A stretch of DNA of 64,000 nucleotides from Lignipirellula cremea (GCF_007751035.1 NZ_CP036433.1:3949001-4013000); one strand, 5' to 3'. Positions 18,591 to 26,875 are shown, counted from the stretch's first letter. The notes: a model not told the origin generated them from the sequence alone. A program made the numbers and translations.

Positions 18591-19368
18591 TAGCGGCGGC
18601 TGCCTTATGAAAACATACTGGGGAATGTTGCCCCTGCCCGATATTCTCCAAGCACTATCATAGCAATTCTGCCCCGCGCCAGAAAGCAGCCAAAATCGGG
18701 CCAGCTGTCGTGCGGTAGCAAGACAGATTTCCGGAAGTGGGTGGTGCTGCTTTGGCAAACGCAAATCGAAGAATGAATTGCGGAACGGCAGAATAGAAGT
18801 CGGAGGTCGCCGTCAACTTCTCGGAAGGGAACGCCCCCTCGGCGGCAATCCTCGCCGCTCAGCCGTTGAACAGTCTAAGAACGATCGCCAGTCGGCCTTG
18901 GAGGAATGATTGGTTCAATTCGCCGCCGAGATGCAAACCGCCCGTATGCTACGCCGCTTTAGATGGCCACATGGGATGCGGAGTACGCGATTGAGGCCTC
19001 TACATGCCAGATGTGGTCGGCGCTGGCGACGACGGCCCCATAATCGACCAACGTTCACCGCAACCTATTGCATTTTGCATCGGTCGGGCGGAGCGCATTC
19101 AATTCGGCGACGTCCACGCCCAGTACGCCAGCGACGTCCTTAAATGAAACCAACTGTCCGCGAACCCGATCCTCAACACACGTCGAACCAGACACACACC
19201 TGTCGCCCAATTCTGCCGGGTCATGTGGGTAAAACACTGACTCACCAATCGTCCGCCACAACGATCCCAATCACGTCTTCCTGCGCCCACGAGTTTGTCC
19301 ATTTTGACACGACGCCGTTGCAATTCTGGTTGCGAATCGTTTCAGACGGCACTGCCGGAAATCGCATT
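18591..19368. other. Gene-poor stretch left of the island
   Basis: About 780 bp without a gene I can defend. Short frames exist on both strands. One on the minus strand (19055-19270) has a protein-like tail (LVSFKDVAGVLGVDVAELNAL) but no ribosome site or recognisable domain, so it may be a gene remnant. The promoter of the leftward SUMF1 gene should lie near 18591-18700. Confidence 0.4.
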
Positions 19369-19404
19369 AAAAAAACCCCGCCACAACGTGTTGCTGTGAC
19401 AGGG
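19369..19404 (-). terminator. Rho-independent terminator, original tRNA-Met terminator
   Basis: On the minus strand CCCTGTCACA (19404-19395) pairs over 10 bp, with two G-U pairs, with TGTGGCGGGG (19385-19376) around a 9-nt loop, and is followed by T7 (19375-19369). It lies 10 bp beyond the 3' end of the tRNA-Met fragment at 19414. It is best explained as the native terminator of the tRNA-Met gene, now separated from it by the inserted island. Confidence 0.8.
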
Positions 19405-19410
19405 CTTAGT

Positions 19411-19460
19411 AAATAGCGGAGGAGGGATTCGAACCCCCGACACGCGGATTATGATTCCGC
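19411..19460. repeat. Left attachment site of the island (tRNA-Met 3' end)
   Basis: This 50-bp stretch is identical to 45988-46037 in the same orientation. It comprises the T-arm, the 3' half of the anticodon arm and the acceptor 3' strand of tRNA-Met, read on the minus strand. Together the two copies delimit a 26.6-kb integrated element. The copy here is the displaced tRNA 3' end, next to the native terminator. Confidence 0.9.
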
Positions 19461-19642
19461 CCGCTACCCTCGAAAATACGGGGGAAAACGCGAATTCTCC
19501 GGGCTGCGCAGCGCCAGACGCAGCAAATGGACGCGGAAACGGCCCCCTGGAAGGCGATCTACTGGCGGTCGTCGACGCCTGGCCGACCTTGCCGCCGGTG
19601 ATCAGGGCTGGCATCTTAGCGATGATCCGGGTGGCGGACTGA
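19461..19642 (+). other. Detached integrase C-terminal tail, joined to int only in the circular form
   Basis: The integrase frame, carried through the attachment core at 19451-19460, continues open here for 60 residues to a TGA at 19640. It ends DAWPTLPPVIRAGILAMI plus four residues. A similar ending (LPLAIRADILAMVGSG) occurs in a relic at 29701-29752. There is no start signal of its own except the ATG inside the core. In the excised circle this would extend the integrase from 484 shared residues to about 544. It is untranslated or silent in the integrated state (inference). Confidence 0.65.
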
Positions 19643-19803
19643 GAGGAGGGGCGAATTCGCAGCTGGAGGAATTTTGCTTTGGCCGTGAACCCGAAAGCAA
19701 ACCGTTCAGTCATGAGCGACCATAAATGAATACAAATGAATTTATCAAAAAGACGCTGTACGTCGGATTCGCCGCCACCCTACACCCCCCGACAGTACAC
19801 GAT

Positions 19804-19841
19804 GCGACGCCCTGCAATTTGCGAGGCGTCGCTTTCTTTTT
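19804..19841 (+). terminator. Hairpin terminator downstream of the integrase tail
   Basis: GCGACGCC (19804-19811) pairs perfectly with GGCGTCGC (19825-19832) and is followed by TTTCTTTTT. It is positioned to stop a rightward transcript that reads from int through the circle junction. Confidence 0.65.
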
Positions 19842-19942
19842 GACGGGCAAGGTCGGCCAGCGCCGGAGTGCTGTTGAGTGTTCATTGAGTGTTGGTTGAA
19901 TGTCAGGACGCCGCCGGCCCATGCCGTTGCTGGCAAGAAACG

Positions 19943-20022
19943 AAAAAAGCCGACTGACATCGACGCCCGCATGTGGAGTAGCGGGCGCCGTTCAGGGTTT
20001 CTCTTCCCCTAGTCAGTCGGCT
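19943..20022 (-). terminator. Composite terminator of the leftward operon
   Basis: On the minus strand an 11-bp stem (20022-20012 with 19958-19948, AGCCGACTGAC) encloses an inner 6-bp hairpin (GCCCGC/GCGGGC, 19986-19981 with 19970-19965). It is followed by T6 (19948-19943). It begins 20 bp after the last stop of the operon at 20043. Confidence 0.7.
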
Positions 20023-20042
20023 CATGTTCGCGGGCAGGATCA

Positions 20043-20387
20043 CTACGCCAACCGGAACAGCCGGTCGATCTCCGCGTCGTGAATCTTGCGGGTGGCGTCA
20101 ACCGCGGTCTGGATGCCGCAAGCGTACCCGGCGTTGAGGTATTCCAGTGCGACTAGCAGTTGGTCGAAGGGCAGCGGCTCCCTCTCCATTCGCACGCCAT
20201 CGGGTTGAAGGATGACGAACTGGTCGACTCCCACCTCCTCAAAGTTGTAGCAGGGCAGGTCTTCGATGGCGATCTTGTCTTCAGGTTGCGTCATGGATTT
20301 TTCCTTGGGGGGATTACCAAACGCTCCTGCTCCCAATTTCCGCATTTTCTGGCGGAGCAGTTCGTCGGCTTCTTCACGAAAGGTCAT
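20043..20387 (-). CDS. Hypothetical protein, last gene of the island operon
   Basis: A 114-residue acidic protein. I chose ATG 20387 (AAGGAAGACTAAC before it). An internal ATG at 20294 with AAGGA upstream could give an 83-residue form starting MTQPEDKIAIEDLPCYNFEE. No recognised domain; predicted mostly helical at the C-terminus (FDQLLVALEYLNAGYACGIQTA). Its start overlaps the translational region of the preceding small gene (1 bp between stop and start), so it is translationally coupled. Confidence 0.6.
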   Translation of the reverse strand: MTFREEADELLRQKMRKLGAGAFGNPPKEKSMTQPEDKIAIEDLPCYNFEEVGVDQFVILQPDGVRMEREPLPFDQLLVALEYLNAGYACGIQTAVDATRKIHDAEIDRLFRLA

Positions 20388-20388
20388 G

Positions 20389-20562
20389 TTAGTCTTCCTT
20401 CTCAAGCGGTGCGTCGATATCCTCCATGCCGGGTAACTCCTGCTGTCCTGGCAGGCAGTCCATGCCTGAGAACAGTTTGGCCTGTCTGGCGGGAACGGTT
20501 TCGAACCGCATGGGAACCGGCTTCTCGGCCGGCTGTCGGGTGAGTAGGAAGGGTTCTGTCAT
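20389..20562 (-). CDS. Small hypothetical protein, 57 residues
   Basis: A 57-residue frame (MTEPFLLTRQPAEKPVPMRF at the start, ending PLEKED) preceded by CTGGAG. Its TAA lies 1 bp before the next gene start. Spacing and a ribosome site like those of its neighbours support a real gene. Function unknown; no motif beyond a single Cys. Confidence 0.55.
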   Translation of the reverse strand: MTEPFLLTRQPAEKPVPMRFETVPARQAKLFSGMDCLPGQQELPGMEDIDAPLEKED

Positions 20563-20602
20563 TGGGAAACTCCAGGGGAATGAATCGGCGTCGACGGAGC
20601 TT

Positions 20603-20908
20603 CTACAGCCAATGCCGCTCCAGCCATCGCCGCTCGACTTTCAAAGCCGTGCGGCGCTGACCGAAGTTGCCAAAGATGGGGCCGCCGACTGGCGTCAAGT
20701 TCACCCGCCAGCGACAAGGCCAGCAGCGAGTCCACTCCGACCAGCTACCGCTGTCGCAAACTTGCGAACGAATCGCACGGAACAACAGTCGCAACAGCGG
20801 GTTGACGGGTTCGATGAGGCTGGCCCGCTTTCGCTCGCCGGTCAGCTCCAGGTCGCCGTCGATGAACCGCGTTTTCCCGTTAGCGTCGATCGTACAAAGT
20901 GGTCTCAT
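20603..20908 (-). CDS. Hypothetical basic protein, overlaps DUF2997 gene
   Basis: A 101-residue Arg/Trp-rich protein (MRPLCTIDANGKTRFIDGDL at its start). The ATG at 20908 overlaps the TGA of the DUF2997 gene (ATGA), so translation is coupled. The upstream continuation of the frame is a shadow. No known domain; several Cys and Trp residues (SGSWSEWTRCWPCRWRV) could suggest a metal or nucleic-acid contact, but this is speculative. Confidence 0.6.
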   Translation of the reverse strand: MRPLCTIDANGKTRFIDGDLELTGERKRASLIEPVNPLLRLLFRAIRSQVCDSGSWSEWTRCWPCRWRVNLTPVGGPIFGNFGQRRTALKVERRWLERHWL

Positions 20909-21090
20909 TGCTGCCCCTGCTGCCTGGGTGCGGACTGGTAAAACTCGGGTTTCTTCTGGTGGTCGCCGACCGTGCCCAGGGCTTTCTCCAGCTGCCTGGT
21001 CAGATCCTGGCACACCTTCCCCCTGGCGCCTTGCACGTCCAGGGTGACTTCGCCGGTTTCCGAAACGGTGATCGTAACTTGGGGTTTCAT
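20905..21090 (-). CDS. DUF2997 family protein
   Basis: A 61-residue protein starting MKPQVTITVSETGEVTLDVQ, with KVCQDLTRQLEKALGTV in the middle and PEFYQ near the end. The pattern of a two-strand start, a Cys-containing helix and a short tail matches DUF2997. In other bacteria this family sits beside DUF1257, as here. It is of unknown function. AAGGA lies upstream of the ATG, with 7 bp to the DUF1257 stop. Confidence 0.75.
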   Translation of the reverse strand: MKPQVTITVSETGEVTLDVQGARGKVCQDLTRQLEKALGTVGDHQKKPEFYQSAPRQQGQQ

Positions 21091-21097
21091 GGCGTCC

Positions 21098-21454
21098 TTA
21101 CTGACAGATGAGTTGAATGGAACCGTCTTGCTGCACCTTTTCGCGAACTCGCAGCCCCTGCTTGCGGGCCTGGCGCTTGGCCCGCTCCACGGCGTACGCT
21201 TGCTTGAAGCGGTCGAAATGGACGGGTTTGCCCCAACTGCCGCCGTAGTTGTCGTAGTAGGCTTCCCCCTTGGCGGTGTCGATGACGACCGGGAATACCC
21301 AGCCTTCGAGCTTCACGCCCAAGCCGGTAGCCGTGTTCTCGTCGAACAATTTGTGTACACCCTTCGTCGGAGCCGGCAGGCCCAGTCGCTTGCAAGCATC
21401 GACGATCGCCTGCTCATCGTTGAACTCGCAAGCCACTGTGGTCGTGTGTGACAT
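21098..21454 (-). CDS. DUF1257 (Ycf35-like) protein
   Basis: A 118-residue protein beginning MSHTTTVACEFNDEQAIVDA, with the core YYDNYGGSWGKPVHFDRFKQ and the C-terminal helix YAVERAKRQARKQG then VREKVQQDGSIQLI. This is the DUF1257 pattern, which includes the algal and cyanobacterial Ycf35. The CTTGGGAG ribosome site recurs upstream of several genes in this operon. The pairing with a Ycf46-like AAA protein and DUF2997 is the same as in other phyla, so these probably act together; the biochemical role is unknown. Confidence 0.8.
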   Translation of the reverse strand: MSHTTTVACEFNDEQAIVDACKRLGLPAPTKGVHKLFDENTATGLGVKLEGWVFPVVIDTAKGEAYYDNYGGSWGKPVHFDRFKQAYAVERAKRQARKQGLRVREKVQQDGSIQLICQ

Positions 21455-21529
21455 GGTGAATCTCCCAAGGAAAGAAGTAAAACTGCCCAGCGACGACCAC
21501 CCCGCAGAGTGGCCGTACCTGGAAAGTTT

Positions 21530-22441
21530 CTAGTCGTCGAAACGGAAGGCACGGGAAGGCTTATTGACGATCAGCTCGTCGATGCCCCCCTGGATTCGTT
21601 CCATCTGAATCCGCACCGCGTTCCGCAGCCCTTCGCTGTCATGCAGCGAGTCATAGCCGCCGCAATCGGAAACCAGCTCCTGGGCGGTCGCCACCAACGC
21701 ATCGAGATCCCTGTTGCTTCTGACCGACAGGGCGGAGAAGCGATCGAAGAACGCAGACAGGTTTTCGATCGTCGACGGCTTGAACTGCTTGATCCTGCCG
21801 TCGTCGCCCGGCGTCAGTCGTTCGGTGAGATGCGCCACCAGCTTCTGGAACTCGTCCATGAACGCCTGCTCGGCCATCTGCACTGCTTCATCGAAACGGG
21901 ACTGGATGCGGCGGCATTGTTCCTCGTACAACCGCGGGCTCAGCTCCCTGAGATATTCGGCCGTATCGAACGTCACGGGCTCCCAGTCGATCGTGAATTC
22001 CCCAGTGATGCTGCCGGGGTAGTCGTTCGGATCGAACAGGTCGCCCAGTCTTTCCCGGGCGTCCCATCGCAGCGTCTGGTACTCTTCGTCCAGGGCGGCC
22101 AGCGCCTGGTCGAGTTGCTGCTGGTAGCGGGTCATCTGGTCGGAAAACGCTTGCACGGCGTCGCGGCGAATCAGACGGATGCCGTCTTCCGGGTAGGGGA
22201 TCGTGCTGTCCTTCCAGGTCGACGCCGCGGCGGACATGATCGCCGTCACCGCACGGTACTTCTGGTTGCGGGTGTCCAGCAGCTTCTTGCTGGCGGAGAT
22301 GAACTTCTTGTCGGCGCTCACCGAATCGGAAATGGACTGGTGAACCCCGCCCTTGATCGAACGCCGCACGCCGAACTGCGACCGTCGCAAACGAATCGCC
22401 AGCGTCTCATCCATCAACTGTTGCGAAAAATCATCAGACAT
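21530..22441 (-). CDS. Hypothetical helical protein of the AAA/DUF1257 module
   Basis: A 303-residue protein starting at ATG 22441 after TTGGGAGTTTGCTC. It is mainly helical (SDQMTRYQQQLDQALAALDE, EEQCRRIQSRFDEAVQMAEQ), with a conserved-looking TIPYPEDGIRLI and FDPNDYPGSI. The overall layout is like that of DUF3150-type proteins, which partner MoxR-like ATPases, but I cannot assign it. It lies between the Ycf46-like ATPase and DUF1257, so it is a likely partner or substrate of that ATPase. Confidence 0.65.
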   Translation of the reverse strand: MSDDFSQQLMDETLAIRLRRSQFGVRRSIKGGVHQSISDSVSADKKFISASKKLLDTRNQKYRAVTAIMSAAASTWKDSTIPYPEDGIRLIRRDAVQAFSDQMTRYQQQLDQALAALDEEYQTLRWDARERLGDLFDPNDYPGSITGEFTIDWEPVTFDTAEYLRELSPRLYEEQCRRIQSRFDEAVQMAEQAFMDEFQKLVAHLTERLTPGDDGRIKQFKPSTIENLSAFFDRFSALSVRSNRDLDALVATAQELVSDCGGYDSLHDSEGLRNAVRIQMERIQGGIDELIVNKPSRAFRFDD

Positions 22442-22647
22442 GAGCAAACTCCCAAGGGAAAGAACCAGAAAACCACTGCTCAACCAACCAGTAGCCCAAC
22501 TGCCGGAAAACCCGCAGAATTTTGTTGAGAAGATCGCGGATAACGCATGAAATACGGGGAAAAATAGAGAACTCCCTAGAACTCCCTATAGACATCGCAA
22601 ACAAGCGAAGAACGCTCGCCTTTCAACGAGCGTATTTCGACTGCTGG

Positions 22648-24102
22648 CTAATTCAGGCGGAACTTACGACCGTTCGTCTTATTGGCCGTGTAAACGCCAT
22701 CACGACTGGCGGACAGGAAACGTCCCTCAGCCTGCTCTCGCAGGGCTTGCAGATCCATCGCCCCGCTAACCGACTCGGAGATCACGAATCTGGAAGCGTC
22801 TTCCAACGTGCAACCCATGTCCCAGGCGTTGGCACAGCATCGCTGCACGTTGCGGCCCGACCATCCAGAAACATCCGGCGTGGCGTCGTCGATTCCAAAC
22901 GCCCGTTTCTGGGCGTCCCAGATGGCCGGCAGTTCGTCATCGTTAAGGTCGAAGAAGAACGTATCGGTGAACCTTGATTTGAGCGCCGCGTCGAGTTTGT
23001 CGACGCTATTGCTGGTCGCCAGCCACAAACTGTTGCCGTCGCCGACCGCGGTAATCACCTTCAAGGCGTCCCGCAGGTTCTGCTCCGACTGGCCAACGAT
23101 GCCGCCCTTCATGGCGCCCATGTCGAGCCGGATCACCAGGCGGTCAAACTCGGCCGCCATCGCTTTGCAGATCGCCGACTTGCCGCTGCCAGGAACGCCC
23201 AGCAGCATCACGCCGAACGATTTGTAATCTTCCATGTAGGTCAGCACCTGGCCCAACTGGTCAGAGTTGACCCCCGACAGGTCGCCGGTATTGGCCAGTC
23301 CCGACTTTTCGATTTCGTCCAGCCAGACCACGACGTTCGGCTTGCGGCGTCCGTTCATTCGCAGCCGCATGTATTCCTTGACGGCTTCCAGGCCGCCCAG
23401 ACCATCGAAGCGGTCGCCGCCGTGGTAAACCGACAATCCGGAAGTCTGCTGGACCGTGGCGATCTTGCGTGCCCACAAGGCGTCGAAGTCCAGGGCCCCA
23501 TTGCGGATACTCATCGCCACCGACTGTTCCGCCTCAAAGACCGACAAGCCTTTGCAGGCCCGAATCACGGCCCCAACGTCATCGACCACCAGGGGCGGCA
23601 ATTCGCAATCGGATTGCTCCAGCGATTCGTTGTAAGCGGCCAGGCAGTCTTCGACCGTCTGCTGGATCGAAGCATCGTCGGGCAGCGGTTCTTTCAGCAC
23701 CAGAACGTCACGCTTCAAGACGGTCGGCAGTTTGAATCCCGCCGACAGCAAAATGACCGTCACGCCGCTTGCTTTGGCCGTATCCCGCAGATTGGCCAGG
23801 GACCGAGCAAAGAGCAGGTCGCCAACCAGGTCGCCAGCATCGAGCATGTAAAACACGCCGTTTTCGACCTGGTTCATGGCGGCCAGAGCGCCGGTAGGAT
23901 CTTCGCTGGCGTCTGGCAGTCCGCCAATCGCACGACTAGCGTTGTTGAGCGGCGTGAATCCGTTCTGCATATCCCAGGCGATCTGCGGCGCCGAGCCATT
24001 GATGCGAGCCGAGATTGACCGCACCGAAGCCCATAAGTCGGGCGATTCGACAGCGATCAGGGGAGCCCCAGCACGTCTGGCGGACAGTAGTTGTTCGATC
24101 AT
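22648..24102 (-). CDS. Ycf46-like AAA+ ATPase
   Basis: A 484-residue protein. The N-terminal half is a degenerate ATPase-like domain (LIAVESPDLWASV, VENGVFYMLDAGDLVGDLLF, LLSAGFKLPTVLKRDVLVLK). The C-terminal half is the active AAA+ unit: DRFDGLGGLEAVKEYMRLR, Walker A GVPGSGKS, DMGAMKGGIVGQSEQNLRDAL, sensor 1 WLATSNSVDKLDAALKSRF and an Arg-finger-like SRF. A possible Walker B (VVVWLDEIEKSG) lies before Walker A, which is unusual. The split-domain layout is that of chloroplast/cyanobacterial Ycf46. The start is ATG 24102, preceded by CCCGGAG; the longer frame was rejected. Confidence 0.8.
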   Translation of the reverse strand: MIEQLLSARRAGAPLIAVESPDLWASVRSISARINGSAPQIAWDMQNGFTPLNNASRAIGGLPDASEDPTGALAAMNQVENGVFYMLDAGDLVGDLLFARSLANLRDTAKASGVTVILLSAGFKLPTVLKRDVLVLKEPLPDDASIQQTVEDCLAAYNESLEQSDCELPPLVVDDVGAVIRACKGLSVFEAEQSVAMSIRNGALDFDALWARKIATVQQTSGLSVYHGGDRFDGLGGLEAVKEYMRLRMNGRRKPNVVVWLDEIEKSGLANTGDLSGVNSDQLGQVLTYMEDYKSFGVMLLGVPGSGKSAICKAMAAEFDRLVIRLDMGAMKGGIVGQSEQNLRDALKVITAVGDGNSLWLATSNSVDKLDAALKSRFTDTFFFDLNDDELPAIWDAQKRAFGIDDATPDVSGWSGRNVQRCCANAWDMGCTLEDASRFVISESVSGAMDLQALREQAEGRFLSASRDGVYTANKTNGRKFRLN

Positions 24103-24172
24103 CAGTACACTCCGGGAGGGGAAAGAAACAAAACAAGGCGACGTTCCGCAGAACGCCGGTTCGGGCTGTCGC

Positions 24173-24811
24173 TTATTCCATCGCACAAAGTTCCGCATGC
24201 TCCTCGAGCCGAGCCAACGCAACCCGCATGGAGAATCGCTCTTTGTCGCGGACTCCCCAGAATCGCCAGCCGGACGGCATGTCGCGATCGCCGAATCGCT
24301 CAACCCACAAGGCGGCCAGTCGGTCCTGGCAAGACTCCTGGAAAGGACCCCCGCAGGAGTAAGACAGGATGCGAAACCGCTCCAACAACGCCTTGTCGAT
24401 GCCGTAGCAGGAATTGCTGGTGGCGATCACCGTGCAGCGATCAGGCAAACGTTCGAGAGCCACTTTCAGGAATCGCTCGACGGCCTTACTTGCCACCCCG
24501 TCCAGTTCTTCGATCACCACGACTTTCCAGTCGCCTCCAAACAACAGGGAGTGCCGAAGGTGCACATCAAACAACTGCCGACAAGCGTCAATCGTGAGTT
24601 CACTGGCGGGAATCACTGAGAGCCCCGTGAAGTCGTCAACGCATCCGAGATCTGCGGCGAGGCACTGGGCGGAATGACTCTTGCCAACGCCCGGTTCGCC
24701 TTCGAGTAGGAAGCATCGGGAAGGACGATTCGGCAGTCGCAAATACGATTGGAGGAACCGAACATTCGGCTGCCCCACGACATTACTGAGATGTGTGGAA
24801 CGTGAGATCAT
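24173..24811 (-). CDS. AAA+ ATPase, clamp-loader or MoxR-like
   Basis: A 212-residue ATPase starting at ATG 24811 (AAGGAG eight bases upstream). It begins MISRSTHLSNVVGQPNVRFL, which resembles the start of RFC/RuvB-type AAA modules. Walker A is EGEPGVGKSHSAQ, Walker B is VVVIEELDG and sensor 1 is TVIATSNSCYGIDKALLERF. Only the core fold is present; the lid is short. It is the first gene of the leftward operon, 70 bp before the Ycf46-like gene. It is probably a remodelling ATPase working with the other operon products; the substrate is unknown. Confidence 0.75.
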   Translation of the reverse strand: MISRSTHLSNVVGQPNVRFLQSYLRLPNRPSRCFLLEGEPGVGKSHSAQCLAADLGCVDDFTGLSVIPASELTIDACRQLFDVHLRHSLLFGGDWKVVVIEELDGVASKAVERFLKVALERLPDRCTVIATSNSCYGIDKALLERFRILSYSCGGPFQESCQDRLAALWVERFGDRDMPSGWRFWGVRDKERFSMRVALARLEEHAELCAME

Positions 24812-25012
24812 TTCAAAACTCCTTGAGAAGAAACCAGAACGAGCCAGGCAAACCAAAGCCGTCTGTCCAACATCAAGACCGAGCCGCAGAAAAGCGGACA
24901 AACAAGCTGGTTGTCGATCGCAAACGAGAGCCGCACAGCCGCGAATTATCTTTCTGGCGGGATAGGTTAGTCGCGATATATCGAGTACACAGATGTCCAC
25001 CGTTTTTTCTCC

Positions 25013-25068
25013 TTGACAGTGTTCGCGCGTACACTCAGACAGGAGAACTATAGGGAATGGCCCTATAG
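25013..25068. promoter_or_regulatory. Palindromic operator-like sites upstream of the AAA operon
   Basis: Two palindromes lie side by side: AGTGT-8-ACACT (25018-25035, CGCG centre, preceded by TTGACA at 25013) and CTATAGGG-5-CCCTATAG (25048-25068). They sit 200-260 bp upstream of the first operon gene. They could bind the XRE-type or other regulators on the island. I see no well-spaced -35/-10 pair. Confidence 0.4.
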
Positions 25069-25323
25069 GCCAGAATCAGCGAGAATGCCCCTGGAATCGC
25101 ACGCTATGCTGCAATGGGTGTTGCGACACAATTTCAAGATAGCCGCTTGCTTGTGGCGTATTGTGTCGTTTGCTGGGGTGTCCGGTTGATAGATAGCCTG
25201 GCAGGGCAGGGACCGGACAATTTGAGAGGGGCGATTGCGCGAATAGGGCAGGGCGGCGCCGTTTTGGTTGGACCTGGCTTTCCTGGTTGAAAGATCGTCG
25301 GCCCTGGTTGGAAACAGCGCACG

Positions 25324-25352
25324 AAAAAACCGCAGGAGGGTTGCTCCTGCGG
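25324..25352 (-). terminator. Rho-independent terminator of the 25385 gene
   Basis: On the minus strand CCGCAGGAG (25352-25344) pairs perfectly with CTCCTGCGG (25338-25330) and is followed by T6. It lies 32 bp beyond the stop of the gene at 25385. Confidence 0.85.
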
Positions 25353-25384
25353 TCAAGTTGGTTTTCAGTTGTCGACCTGGTTGC

Positions 25385-25798
25385 TTACTTCGCACCGATC
25401 AACGACAGCGATTCGTCGGTTTGCAATGCGGCCGCAACCTTGCGCCAGTTTTCGGGTGTCTTGAAAATCTGCTTTCCGGCGCCGCACAATTTCAGAACCA
25501 GCGTTCCGTCGTCGAATTTGTGCGGTTCCAGGTAAACGCCTTCGCGCTTGGCGGGTTTCGCTTTCGCCTTCTTAGCCGCAGGAGCTTTCGCCTTACTGCG
25601 AACCGATTGTTTGGCGAGCGGAACGATCGGCGCCGGTTCAATGGCGCCCTCAACGGCGCGGATCGCTTCACGGCATAGTGCGCGGTCGCTATCGCTCAAT
25701 TCTTCGCGGTTCATCACCAGCAGTTGTTTCGCGGTGATAGTGTCGCCATCTTCGCAAAACTCGCAAATGGTAGCGACGATAGGATTCTGATTCGACAT
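25385..25798 (-). CDS. Hypothetical protein with Lys/Ala linker
   Basis: A 137-residue protein. The N-terminal helical part has CEFCEDGDTITAKQLLVMN. A basic linker of repeated KAKA/AKPAK motifs at residues 68-84 leads to a C-terminal beta-rich part (GVYLEPHKFDDGTLVLKL, ENWRKVAAALQTDE). The linker suggests DNA or RNA contact. Unrecognised. It is transcribed leftward after the sigma-like gene 54 bp upstream and ends in a strong terminator. Confidence 0.65.
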   Translation of the reverse strand: MSNQNPIVATICEFCEDGDTITAKQLLVMNREELSDSDRALCREAIRAVEGAIEPAPIVPLAKQSVRSKAKAPAAKKAKAKPAKREGVYLEPHKFDDGTLVLKLCGAGKQIFKTPENWRKVAAALQTDESLSLIGAK

Positions 25799-25852
25799 AG
25801 GAAAAACTCCAATTGAGAAACGAAAACTTTGTGAGACAAGAGGGGAAGGAAT

Positions 25853-26377
25853 CTATCGGGACAAGAGCGCCAGGCGACAATCGGCTTGCCATCGTCGCGC
25901 GGTCCGATCGGACACCCCGACGATACGCGCCGCCTGGCGTTGGGTGGCGCCGTAAGCGATCATGCGCAAGTAGCTGGAAAGCATGCGGGCTTGCGCTTGT
26001 CGATACTGCAACCGCTCTTGAATTTCGCGAAGTAGTGCATTAGGCGGCGCAACCAGTACACATTCCTTGCGACTGGCGCCTTCCATAAAGCATTCCACCG
26101 AATGCCGTTCCTTGCGTTGTCGTCGCTGTTCATCCCGAACCAGACGTCGACATTGGCGACGCAGCACGCCATAAGCGTATCGTACCCCTAGAATCTGCCG
26201 ATCGCCTAAGGTGGCGTAGAATTGCCAACTCGCCTCATTGGCAAGCGATTCGACGTCGACACTGGCGCCGCGCTGCTCCGCTGCAACCGCAACCATGCGC
26301 TGCGCCATTGTGAATACCTGGCGCCGATACGTGGCGTACGTGGTGAACCATTCCACTCGCAAGATAGTTCCGAACAT
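25853..26377 (-). CDS. Sigma-70-like / HTH regulatory protein of the island
   Basis: A 174-residue basic protein. The middle (VDVESLANEASWQFYATLGD and GVLRRQCRRLVRDEQRRQRK) resembles the region 2 helices of small sigma factors. The C-terminus YGATQRQAARIVGVSDRTARRWQ is a region-4-like helix-turn-helix. The spacer is long, and a clear core-binding motif is not evident, so it may be a sigma-like regulator without sigma activity. The start is ATG 26377 after AGTGGAG; the TTG two codons earlier was rejected. It may control the leftward operon. Confidence 0.6.
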   Translation of the reverse strand: MFGTILRVEWFTTYATYRRQVFTMAQRMVAVAAEQRGASVDVESLANEASWQFYATLGDRQILGVRYAYGVLRRQCRRLVRDEQRRQRKERHSVECFMEGASRKECVLVAPPNALLREIQERLQYRQAQARMLSSYLRMIAYGATQRQAARIVGVSDRTARRWQADCRLALLSR

Positions 26378-26875
26378 AATCAAACTCCACTTGAGAAAAC
26401 TTCTGCCGCGACCACTACGGTTGCGGACTGATGAAATTTCTACAGTGGAAAATTGACTAGGCGAGCGGCTATCGGAATTGACCGCAGCTTTCGCTGCGAA
26501 TCAGCATATTTCTAACTCCCCCAAACCAATACCTATCAACACATTAAGTCAACATAAAACAATCCTGAGAAAATGTTATTTTGATTGTTGCGGAAAAAAA
26601 CTATGCGAATTGCGAGAGACAGGCCGCGACCTAAAGTGTTTCATTCAAACAACTTGTGAACCCAGCCATGCCCGGGGTGGGGGCGACCCCCGCTGGCCAC
26701 AGGCCCCTTATGTATATCCCAGCCATAGATTTTTCAGAAATGTTCGGACGCGTCCTATAACAATATCTGTTGGTAAGCAATCGGGTTTCTCTAACCTACT
26801 TGCCACTTCCCATCTTGTTCTGGGATAATGACCGCGAAGAAAGCGGCAGTTCCTGATCAACCTGGGAGAAATGAA
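26378..26875. other. A+T-richer divergent intergenic region in the island
   Basis: About 500 bp, more A+T-rich than its surroundings, between the leftward sigma-like gene and the rightward disrupted gene. It holds the promoters of both. A plus-strand frame (26478-26828) has no ribosome site and atypical composition, so it is not called. No repeat array was found. Confidence 0.4.

Noticed and set aside
19055-19270. Small minus-strand frame resembling a regulator fragment
   Set aside because: No start signal or recognisable domain; at best a remnant.
25013-25035. sigma-70 promoter TTGACA...TACACT
   Set aside because: The spacing is 11 bp, too short, so only the palindrome is reported.
26478-26828. 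116-residue plus-strand frame in the island
   Set aside because: No ribosome site, atypical A+T-rich composition and no domain; considered intergenic.
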